A DNA stretch of 9,912 bases, from assembly GCA_023423215.1 (NCBI GenBank), contig JAFAFZ010000590.1, forward strand, positions 1 through 9,912, read 5' to 3'. The notes beneath the pieces were generated by a model. That model saw only the letters and a list, made by a program, of their open reading frames with translations, ran no database searches and was not told the DNA's origin. Source of the stretch: Actinomycetes bacterium. Lineage in GTDB: Bacteria; Actinomycetota; Acidimicrobiia; Acidimicrobiales; Microtrichaceae. Position 1 is the first letter of the stretch; each line of letters starts with the position of its first letter. Made by a program: the position numbers and the translations under genes. Positions 1 to 6,400 of this stretch are shown here, piece after piece.

Positions 1-28
1 TCGCAGCGGCCGGAGCGGATCCCGCGTC

Positions 29-1900
29 TCAGGCCCCTCCGTCGCAGGCGCCCCCGGCCGAGGTGAGCCACGGCGTCGTGGTCAGCTGGGCGTGCGGTGC
101 GTCGGTGTTGATGACCTTGAAGGTGCCGGTCGGGACGGTGCCCGGCGGGTAGGCGGCCGAGATGACCTCGGGGCCGGTCGCCGTGCCGTACCAGTTGCAG
201 CTGGCGTCGAACGGCCCGGCGCTGATCGGCGCCGTCGCCGTGAAGAAGCCCCAGTTGTAGGCGGCGTGGCGGATGGCGTAGTTGGTGTTGCCGGACAGGT
301 CGTTGCCGGTGATGGTCAGCCCGTTCAGGCGACCGCCGCCGACGACCCAACCGCCCGAACCCTCGGTCGCGGAGTTCACGCACTGGCCGCCGTCGGTGTT
401 GACGCTGATGTTCACGCCGCCGCCGTTGCCGGTGATCGTGTTGTTCACGATCGAGTTGTTGTTCGTGACGAACTTCTTGCAGAGGTCGACGTAGACGCCG
501 GAGGCGACACCCGTGATGGTGTTGCCGGTCACGGTGTTCCCCTGGTTCGAGATCGTCATGCCGGCGGGACCCGACGGGGCGACGTAGCCGGCGCCCGAGA
601 TGAGGTTGCCGGAGACGGTCTGGCCGAGCATCTGCACGCCGGTGGAACCGGCGATGGAGACGGCTCGGGACGTGAAGTTGGTGATGACGTTGTCGGCGAC
701 GGTCGCGTTGGTCGCGGGAGCGCCCACCGGCTGCTGGATGTTGATCGGGCGACGGAAGTCGGTGACCAGGTTGTCCGAGAAGTCGACGGTGCCGGAGTGC
801 ACGCCGAAGGCGGCGTCGGTCATCGTCGTGCAGTTGAACGAGCAGTTCGGGGTGGTCGGGCCACCGTCGAACACGTTGTTGGTGACCGTGACGCCGTTGG
901 CGCCACCGCGCAGCCACACCAGCGGCTGCAGCGATGCGCTGATCAGCGCCGTGTCACCCTGCGGGTCGATCTGGAAGCCGTCGATGGTGACGTCGATCTG
1001 GGTCGTGCCCGGGTTGCCCGGGGTGCGGAAGCCCTTCACGACGCTCTCGAGGCCGCGGGTGCCGCTGCCGGCGATGCCGGCGTTGGCGCCGCGGAACGAC
1101 AGCGCCTTGGTGACCGAGACGAGCTCGGGGTAGGCGCCGGCGGCGACGTAGACCGTGTTGCCGGCGACGGCCTGGCCCACGGCGTAGCCGATGGTCAGGC
1201 AGGGGGCTGCGCTGGTCGAGCAGTCACCCGCGTCGGTGCCCGCGGCGCTGACGTAGCGGCCGTTCGGGTCGTCCGCGGGCGAGACGCTCACCGTGACCGA
1301 GGCGGTGCCGGTGGCGCCGTCGTCGTCGGTGACCGTCAGCGTCGCGGTGTAGGTGCCGGCGGTCGTGTAGGTGTGCGAGGTCGTCGCGCCGCTGCCGGCG
1401 TTCGAGTCGCCGAAGTCCCACTCGTAGGACTCGATGGTGCCGTCGGTGTCGACGGAGCCGGCCGAGTCGAAGGCGACCTCGAGCGGTGCCTGGCCGGCGG
1501 TCGGGGTGGCGGTGGCGGCGGCCGTCGGCGCCACGTTGGGCGGCGGCGCGTTCGTCACCGTGACCGTGACGGTCGCGGTCTTCCACGCGGCGCGGTTGTC
1601 GGTGACCTTCAGCGTCGCGGTGTAGGTGCCGGCGGCTGCGTAGGTGTGGACCGGGTCGGCCGCGGTCGACGTGCCGCCGTCGCCGAAGTCCCACGCGTAC
1701 GAGAAGATCGATCCGTCGGGATCGACCGATCCCGCCGAGCTGAACTGCACCTCGAGCGGCGCGTCGCCGGTCTCGGGCGTCGCGGTCGCCACCGCGATCG
1801 GTGCGATGTTCGGTGGTCCGGTCACCGGCGGCACGCAGGCCGCTCCCAGCAGTCCGAGGGACGCGACAGCACACGCGCCCCAGATACGGGCTTTCCTCAT
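29..1900 (-). CDS. Exported lipoprotein with two PKD domains and a right-handed parallel beta-helix
   Basis: This 623-residue protein is predicted to be exported and lipid-anchored. Basic residues MRKAR and a hydrophobic stretch lead to GAAC with Cys22; Gly at -3 makes the lipobox suboptimal. Two PKD domains follow, at about 31-116 and 122-206. Each has the hallmark WDFGD (70-74, 161-165) and a HTY...AGTYTATL strand, so they look like a tandem duplication. From about 213 to 577 come beta-helix rungs rich in Asn-Asn-x-[IV] and TxTGN turns, ending in an NWYGTATGP motif (569-577) like those of NosD/pectate-lyase-like helices. Cys pairs (227/234, 353/357) suggest disulfides outside the cytoplasm. 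PKD domains commonly bind glycans or proteins, and beta-helices often bind or cleave polysaccharides. No catalytic residues can be assigned, so the role is probably surface adhesion or glycan handling. The start is supported by GGGGAG 5 bases upstream. The gene follows the glycosyltransferase pair on the same strand after a 226-base gap, so it may be transcribed separately. Confidence 0.9.
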   Translation of the reverse strand: MRKARIWGACAVASLGLLGAACVPPVTGPPNIAPIAVATATPETGDAPLEVQFSSAGSVDPDGSIFSYAWDFGDGGTSTAADPVHTYAAAGTYTATLKVTDNRAAWKTATVTVTVTNAPPPNVAPTAAATATPTAGQAPLEVAFDSAGSVDTDGTIESYEWDFGDSNAGSGATTSHTYTTAGTYTATLTVTDDDGATGTASVTVSVSPADDPNGRYVSAAGTDAGDCSTSAAPCLTIGYAVGQAVAGNTVYVAAGAYPELVSVTKALSFRGANAGIAGSGTRGLESVVKGFRTPGNPGTTQIDVTIDGFQIDPQGDTALISASLQPLVWLRGGANGVTVTNNVFDGGPTTPNCSFNCTTMTDAAFGVHSGTVDFSDNLVTDFRRPINIQQPVGAPATNATVADNVITNFTSRAVSIAGSTGVQMLGQTVSGNLISGAGYVAPSGPAGMTISNQGNTVTGNTITGVASGVYVDLCKKFVTNNNSIVNNTITGNGGGVNISVNTDGGQCVNSATEGSGGWVVGGGRLNGLTITGNDLSGNTNYAIRHAAYNWGFFTATAPISAGPFDASCNWYGTATGPEVISAAYPPGTVPTGTFKVINTDAPHAQLTTTPWLTSAGGACDGGA

Positions 1901-1905
1901 GAGAT

Positions 1906-1911
1906 CTCCCC
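1906..1911 (-). promoter_or_regulatory. Ribosome binding site of the PKD lipoprotein gene
   Basis: On the minus strand GGGGAG lies 5 bases before the ATG at 1900. It is the clearest Shine-Dalgarno in the left half and fixes the start that gives a proper signal peptide. Confidence 0.7.
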
Positions 1912-1920
1912 AAACGCCAA

Positions 1921-1940
1921 GCCCAGCTCGCCTGCTGGGC
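1921..1940 (-). promoter_or_regulatory. Hairpin in the leader of the PKD lipoprotein gene
   Basis: GCCCAGC (1921-1927) and GCTGGGC (1934-1940) are perfect inverted arms around a 6-base loop. The hairpin sits 9 bases upstream of the Shine-Dalgarno. If transcribed it would form a 7-bp GC-rich stem in the 5' leader, which could affect translation or mRNA stability. It could also be a DNA operator. Function is inferred from position only. Confidence 0.4.
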
Positions 1941-1948
1941 CGGTCCAG

Positions 1949-1966
1949 ATTGACAAAGTAGTCAAT
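1949..1966. promoter_or_regulatory. Candidate operator: 18-bp dyad ATTGAC-N6-GTCAAT
   Basis: Two perfect 6-base arms flank a 6-base spacer, in an AT-richer patch about 50 bases upstream of the PKD lipoprotein start. The size and symmetry suit a dimeric helix-turn-helix repressor. The arm reads TTGACT on the minus strand and also resembles a -35 box, but I found no convincing -10 at 16-18 bases. The case for regulation therefore rests on symmetry and position alone. Confidence 0.35.
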
Positions 1967-2040
1967 GCCGGATCAAGCGCTCAGCAAGGATTTCTGAACT
2001 GAATTCAGCGCAGCGCAGGAGTGCTGGACGCCTCCTGACA

Positions 2041-2067
2041 CGCCGGGATCCCTTGGGATCACTGGCG
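2041..2067 (-). terminator. Possible terminator hairpin after the GT2 synthase gene
   Basis: Outer arms CGCC (2041-2044) and GGCG (2064-2067) enclose the inverted pair GATCCC/GGGATC (2047-2052, 2055-2060), giving a nearly continuous stem about 60 bases past the synthase stop at 2127. A second small stem (2016-2037) follows in the direction of transcription. No U-run follows, as is usual in high-GC actinomycetes, so the call is tentative. It could instead be a DNA operator. Confidence 0.35.
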
Positions 2068-2126
2068 AAGCCCGGCCTCGCTGCCTGGGAGATGGGTCGC
2101 GACGAGCGCGTGAGGAAATTTCCTGC

Positions 2127-4196
2127 TCAGTCCCTGGACTCGGCCACGAGGGGGCCGTGCACGATGCCGTGCGGGGTCTTCTCCCAGTGCGACGGCTTCG
2201 TCACCAGCTGGAACAGCGCACGCCACGCGGCGATCGAGTGCAGCACCCAGTACGCGGGGTTCAACAGCGCGTACGCCGCCAGCCGGTTGTTGCGCCGGCG
2301 CCGCGCGGCCAGCGCCGTCAGCAGCACCATCGCGCCGTTGCCGACGACGAGGGTCAGGAACGTCATCGTCTGGGTCCACGCCGGCAGCGCGAACTGCGGG
2401 ACCACACCGCCCAGGAACGTGTACAGGAAGAAGAGCCACACGAGCGGTGCCGCCAGGAAGAGCGCCGGGGTGCCGGCGATCAGCCCGATCAGGCCGACCA
2501 TGCCGCGCACGCCGAGGCTGCGCCACGCCTGCCACGGGTGCTTCAGCTGCACCAGCGTCGTGACCATGTAGCCCTTGATCCACCGCGTGCGCTGACGGAT
2601 CCAGGCGCGCCACTCCGAGCAGGCCTCTTCCCAGGTGGTGGAGTCGATGATGCCGACCTCGAGTCCGAGCGCCGAGGCGCGCACGCCCAGGTCGGCGTCC
2701 TCGGTCACGTTGAACGGATCCCAGCCGCCGAGCTCGCGCAGCGCGTCGACCCGGAAGTGGTTCGAGGTGCCGCCGAGCGGGATCGGCAGCTTCAGCGCGT
2801 CCAGGCCGGGGAGCATGTAGTCGAACCAGAACGAGTACTCGAGCGTGAACATGCGCGTGAGGATGTTCGTCTCGGTGTTGAAGTAGTTCAGGCGTGCCTG
2901 CACGCAGACCGTCTCGGGCGACGAGCGGCGGAACGCGGCGACGACCTCTCGCAGCTGGCCCGGCTCGGGCTGGTCCTCGGCGTCATAGATGACGAGGAAC
3001 TCGCCCTCGGCCATCGCCAGGCCCACGTTGCACGCCTTGGGCTTGGTCTGCGGTCCGCCCGGCGGCACGACCACCAACCGAACGAAGTCCGGTGGACGAG
3101 CGGCCTTCGCCGCCAGGATCGTCTCGGTGTCGTCCGCCTCGAGCAGCAGCAGCACCTGCAGCTTGGACAGGGGGTAGTCGAGCGCGGAGACGCTGGCGAC
3201 GACGTCGCTGACGACGTTCGACTCGTGGTACGCGGGCACCAGGATCGTGAACGTCGGCAGCTCGTGGTCGGGGATGTCCCACCCCTCGGTGCGACCCTCG
3301 ACGAGCGGGTGGCCGACCTCCATCGCGTGCGCGGGGAGCGCCTCGTGGCCCGACGTCGCGCCGGTCGCGTCCTGTCCGTCCGTGCTGCGGGCGGCTCGCG
3401 CCGCGGCGCGTTGCGCTCGGCGCGCACGGCGGCGGATGCGGCGCAGCTTCGCCATGCCGACGACGCACGCGAACAGCTTGAAGGCCACGCCGATGCTGAA
3501 CACGATGTTCAGCGCGACCAGCACCGACAGCAGCGTCACGCGCCAGTTGACGAGCGCGCCGATCAGCAGCGAGAGCGGCAGCAGCAGCCCGGCGACCTTC
3601 TGCCAGCCGGCGATCGGATCGGCTGCGGAGAGCTCGGGCCGCTGCTCCGCGAGCTCGTACGCGGCGCGCGTGACGAGCTGCTGGCTGTACGCGGCCAGGA
3701 TCGCCTGCTCGACGTCCCAGTCGGTCGTGGCCATGAAGCGCACCCAGGGCACGTCGAGCCGTTCGGCGACGACCCGCCCGAGCTCCGCGTCCGGCTCGTC
3801 GCAGACCGCGACCACCGCGACCGGTTCGCCCGTCCCGGTGTGCTCGAGCCGCACCGGGATCCACCGCTCGGAGAGCAGCACCGTCGAGTCGATGCCGTCC
3901 AGCAGCGCCGGGTCCGGCGGGTTCGCGATCAGGTCGATCGAGTCGATGTTCCAGGCCTCGGCGAGGGCCGCCCACAGCTGCAGTCGGGTGACGTCGCCGT
4001 GCGACATGAGGATGCGTCCGAGTGGAGAGCCCTCTTCACGCTGCTCGATCAGGCGGCGGTCCAGCAGCTCGGGGCTGAGCACGCCGTGGTCGACGAGGAT
4101 CTCGCCCATGCGACGTCGCGGGGTGTGCCGCTCGCGCGCGACCCCCGGCGGCGTGCCGGCGTCGGGTGCTCGCGAGGCGGTGGTGTCCTGGCTCAT
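2127..4196 (-). CDS. Membrane glycosyltransferase family 2 synthase with N-terminal MshEN/GspE-N-type domain
   Basis: This 689-residue membrane protein probably polymerises or transfers sugars from nucleotide-sugar donors. Residues 29-81 match the two-part MshEN pattern: a 24-residue unit (Arg29, Gly31, Leu34, Gly38, Leu45, Leu49, Gln52), a 5-residue linker, then a second 24-residue unit (58-81) in which the final Gln is Ala81. MshEN domains of secretion and pilus ATPases are known cyclic-di-GMP receptors; binding here is inferred. Helices lie at about 200-220 and 222-246, followed by an Arg-rich linker (252-270). The GT-A core at 314-540 has Asp355-Asp356, YDAED (404-408), TED (498-500) with likely catalytic base Asp500, and QRTRW (535-539), the set seen in processive cellulose/hyaluronan-type synthases. 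C-terminal helices lie at about 564-597 and 605-630. The layout resembles proteins annotated XagB-like. The ATG overlaps the previous gene's stop (ATGA), so the two are translationally coupled. The polymer is unknown. Confidence 0.92.
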   Translation of the reverse strand: MSQDTTASRAPDAGTPPGVARERHTPRRRMGEILVDHGVLSPELLDRRLIEQREEGSPLGRILMSHGDVTRLQLWAALAEAWNIDSIDLIANPPDPALLDGIDSTVLLSERWIPVRLEHTGTGEPVAVVAVCDEPDAELGRVVAERLDVPWVRFMATTDWDVEQAILAAYSQQLVTRAAYELAEQRPELSAADPIAGWQKVAGLLLPLSLLIGALVNWRVTLLSVLVALNIVFSIGVAFKLFACVVGMAKLRRIRRRARRAQRAAARAARSTDGQDATGATSGHEALPAHAMEVGHPLVEGRTEGWDIPDHELPTFTILVPAYHESNVVSDVVASVSALDYPLSKLQVLLLLEADDTETILAAKAARPPDFVRLVVVPPGGPQTKPKACNVGLAMAEGEFLVIYDAEDQPEPGQLREVVAAFRRSSPETVCVQARLNYFNTETNILTRMFTLEYSFWFDYMLPGLDALKLPIPLGGTSNHFRVDALRELGGWDPFNVTEDADLGVRASALGLEVGIIDSTTWEEACSEWRAWIRQRTRWIKGYMVTTLVQLKHPWQAWRSLGVRGMVGLIGLIAGTPALFLAAPLVWLFFLYTFLGGVVPQFALPAWTQTMTFLTLVVGNGAMVLLTALAARRRRNNRLAAYALLNPAYWVLHSIAAWRALFQLVTKPSHWEKTPHGIVHGPLVAESRD

Positions 4197-6283
4197 GCCA
4201 CGTCCCGTCGCTGGTACACGGTGACGGTGCCGTCCTGGAGGACGGGGCGGAAGTCGGCGTCGAAGCCCGGGTCTCGGGCGATCGCCTGCGCGACCGCGTC
4301 GCCGTCCCCGGCGGTGTCGGCGAAGATCCACTCGGCCCGGTCCAGGTCGCGCAGGCCACGCGCCCAGCGCGGCCCGGAGAACGGCGCGCTGACCCGGTCC
4401 AGGTCGGCGCCGATGACGGGCAGCATCGGGTTGACCGAGTCGTCGATCAGGATGAGCCCGCCGTCCGGGTCGTCGACGACGGCGTGCTGGTGCAGGTACT
4501 CGGCACCGCGCCAGGCGGGGTCGCCCAGGTCGCGCTGCTGGAGGCCCTCGGCGATCACCGGCACCTGCTGCCACTCGGGCCACCACGACGCCGCGCTGCC
4601 CGCGACGAGTGCGAGTGCACCGACGGCGACGACCGGACGTCGCCACCGGGCCGAGCCGTCGCGACGGTCCGCTCCGGCCAGGACGGCGACGCCCAGACCG
4701 ACCATCGCCGCGATGCCGGGCAGGACCTGGAGCCCGTAGCGCAGGTTGAACATCGACTCGCCGGCCTGACCGCCGAGCCGCAGCGCGATCTGTCCGGTGT
4801 AGAGCGACATCACGTAGAAGCCGACGGGCACCACCACCAGCAGCCACGGCGCGAGTGCGCTCACCTTCCAGCGACCGACCACCGCCCAGATCGCCGCGCC
4901 GACCAGCGCGGCGAGCAGGATCCAGCGGCCCGATCCCTGGAGCGTCGCGGTGACGTAGGTGTCGATCGAACGGCCGAGGTCGCCCTTGTCGGGCAGCAGG
5001 CCGGCGCGGTCCAGGATGTCCTGCTGCGCCTGCGCCGAGTACCTGCCGCGCTGGAACTCGAGCGGATCGCCCCAGTTCACGAAGTTGAACCAGAACCACC
5101 AGGCGGCGGCGATCATCGGCGGGATGGCGTAGCCCCGCAGGCACCGCAGGGTGTAGCGCCACTGGTGCCAGCGCATCTGCGCGACGACCAGGACGAAGGC
5201 GCCGCCGGCTGCCGCCATGGCCCAGCCGTCGTAGCGCGACAGGGCGGCCGCGGCCGCGGGCAGGCCGCAGAACAGCGCGAGCTCGCCACCCGAGTACGGC
5301 TTCTCGCTGCGCACCCATCCGGCCAGCCCGGCCACGGTCGCGAGGATGGCGGCGAAGAGCACCGGCTCGCCGAGCGAGGTCGTGTGCAGGTACAGCCAGC
5401 CGGGGTTGGTGACGAGCAGCAGCACCGCGATCCACGCGCCCAGCCGCGACCGACCGGCGAGCAGCACGATGCGGAACAGCGCGATCGCCTCGATGACCAG
5501 GCAGAGCAGGTTCACCGGCATGACCGCGAACCCCGAGCGCCACCAGGCCGTGATCATCGTGAACGGGGCGACGACGAGGTGGGGGAGCGGCAGCCACACC
5601 GTGCCGAGCTGCACGAGGCTGTGGTTCGGTCCGTCCAGCAGGCGGCGCGAGATCGTCATGTGCGAGCGGGCGTCCGCGTAGAGCAGCGGCAGCGCATGTC
5701 GGTTCGAGAACCACCACGCGAGGCAGCCCGCGACGACGGCGACGAACGCGACGCCCGCCTGGCCGGTCGCGAGCTGCACGGCGCGACGGGTGCGCGTCGT
5801 CGGTGCCGTCTCCGGCTCGACGAGGGCGGTCGCCGGCTCGGCCGTGTGCGTCGTGGTGGTGGCCGGCGCGTGCGCAGGGGTCGGCGGTGCGACCGTCGGC
5901 GTGGGGGCCAGCAGGTGGACGGGCGCTGCGGCCGAGGTTTCGACCGCGCGCACCGCCTCGACCAGCTCGGGGTCGATGCCCAGGTCGAACGCGACGAGCG
6001 CCTCGGGGTCGATCCCGGTCGAACCCGACAGGCTGCGACCGGGGTCGCGGGTCGGCAGGCCGCCACGGCGCGACACGCCGGAGTGGTCGTGGTCGCGGCC
6101 GGTCGGCCCGTCGGCGGTCGCCGCCGCAGCCGTCGGCGCTTCGCTCGGCGGTGCAGTGGGGGTCGGCCCGTCATCGAGCGCGGTGGCCGCGCGCCGAGCG
6201 TCGGCGTCGCCGGGCTCGCCCGGGCGCGCGACGTCGCCGACCCCGTCCTGCGGACGTCGCGGTTCCTCGGATGACAGCCCCAT
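4193..6283 (-). CDS. Polytopic GT-C glycosyltransferase (family 39/ArnT-like) with disordered N-terminal tail
   Basis: This 696-residue integral membrane protein has multiple hydrophobic helices starting at about 172-192. A first extracytoplasmic loop carries YADARSHM (202-209; Asp204 is the likely catalytic acidic residue of GT-C enzymes). Other recognisable pieces are QLGTVWLPLPHL (225-236), TTSLGEP (301-307), YDGW (351-354) and NLRYGLQVLPG (513-523). A soluble C-terminal domain runs from about 570 to 696. GT-C enzymes of this class transfer sugars from polyprenyl-phosphate carriers on the outer face of the membrane; acceptor and sugar are not deducible. The first ~165 residues are Pro/Ala/Thr/Asp-rich and probably disordered and cytosolic, which is unusually long for the family. 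They contain a doubled GIDPE element (90-94, 102-106). The ATG at 6283 is chosen because no better start with a ribosome site appears; its own Shine-Dalgarno is weak. The gene ends overlapping the GT2 synthase start by 4 bases and is probably first in the operon. Confidence 0.88.
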   Translation of the reverse strand: MGLSSEEPRRPQDGVGDVARPGEPGDADARRAATALDDGPTPTAPPSEAPTAAAATADGPTGRDHDHSGVSRRGGLPTRDPGRSLSGSTGIDPEALVAFDLGIDPELVEAVRAVETSAAAPVHLLAPTPTVAPPTPAHAPATTTTHTAEPATALVEPETAPTTRTRRAVQLATGQAGVAFVAVVAGCLAWWFSNRHALPLLYADARSHMTISRRLLDGPNHSLVQLGTVWLPLPHLVVAPFTMITAWWRSGFAVMPVNLLCLVIEAIALFRIVLLAGRSRLGAWIAVLLLVTNPGWLYLHTTSLGEPVLFAAILATVAGLAGWVRSEKPYSGGELALFCGLPAAAAALSRYDGWAMAAAGGAFVLVVAQMRWHQWRYTLRCLRGYAIPPMIAAAWWFWFNFVNWGDPLEFQRGRYSAQAQQDILDRAGLLPDKGDLGRSIDTYVTATLQGSGRWILLAALVGAAIWAVVGRWKVSALAPWLLVVVPVGFYVMSLYTGQIALRLGGQAGESMFNLRYGLQVLPGIAAMVGLGVAVLAGADRRDGSARWRRPVVAVGALALVAGSAASWWPEWQQVPVIAEGLQQRDLGDPAWRGAEYLHQHAVVDDPDGGLILIDDSVNPMLPVIGADLDRVSAPFSGPRWARGLRDLDRAEWIFADTAGDGDAVAQAIARDPGFDADFRPVLQDGTVTVYQRRDVA

Positions 6284-6400
6284 CACCCAGTGGTGATCGG
6301 CCGATCCGGCGAGACGCTGAACAAAACCCGGGACCCGCTGCGGCGTGGCTCCCGCCCGTTTGCACCGCACGCCCGAGGCGCACCAAGATACCCGACCAAT
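6284..6400. promoter_or_regulatory. Divergent promoter region between the glycosyltransferase operon and the taurine importer
   Basis: These 117 bases separate oppositely directed genes and must hold promoters for both. They contain a perfect 12-bp palindrome, GATCGGCCGATC (6295-6306), 12 bases upstream of the GT-C start. At the other end an imperfect dyad, CCGACCA...TGATCGG (6393-6408), spans the tauC start codon and reuses the GATCGG half-site. TATGAT at 6400-6405 resembles a -10 box but has no good -35 at 17 bases. No promoter could be assigned with certainty. Confidence 0.45.

Larger units (their letters stand above)
1901..2126. other. Intergenic spacer dense in inverted repeats
   Basis: This 226-base gap lies between the GT2 synthase stop and the PKD lipoprotein start, both on the minus strand. 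No convincing ORF is seen. It holds several dyads: 1921-1940, 1949-1966, CTGAATTCAG at 1999-2008, CAGGAG/CTCCTG arms at 2016-2037, a two-part stem at 2041-2067, and AGGAAATTTCCT at 2113-2124. It probably contains the 3' end of the upstream operon and the promoter and leader of the lipoprotein gene. Confidence 0.5.

Noticed and set aside
1300..1860. Nucleotide-level direct repeat within the lipoprotein gene
   Set aside because: The similarity comes from the two PKD domains and is explained by domain duplication. It is not a mobile or regulatory repeat.
92..2002. 636-codon open frame on the plus strand
   Set aside because: It is antisense to the PKD lipoprotein gene. Its translation is Arg/Gly/Ala/Val-rich without domains, the usual by-product of high-GC codon bias on the opposite strand.
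2113..2124. AGGAAATTTCCT palindrome as a terminator of the GT2 gene
   Set aside because: With no loop bases it can form only a 4-bp RNA stem, too weak for termination. It is kept only as part of the dyad cluster.
2157..4739. 860-codon open frame on the plus strand over the glycosyltransferases
   Set aside because: It is antisense, Arg/Gln/His-rich, has no recognisable motif, and runs across two real genes.
2127..5717. A 1196-residue version of the GT2 synthase starting at 5717
   Set aside because: The first ~500 residues are a frame shadow of the GT-C gene (Arg/Pro/Gly-rich, no domains). The ATG at 4196, overlapping the GT-C stop, is the natural start.
4166..6274. 702-codon open frame on the plus strand
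   Set aside because: It is the antisense shadow of the GT-C gene, with biased composition and no start signal.
6290..6400. GTG start at 6290 for tauC
   Set aside because: It would add 37 Arg/Pro-rich residues before a normal permease N-terminus, would occupy the whole divergent promoter region, and has no ribosome site.
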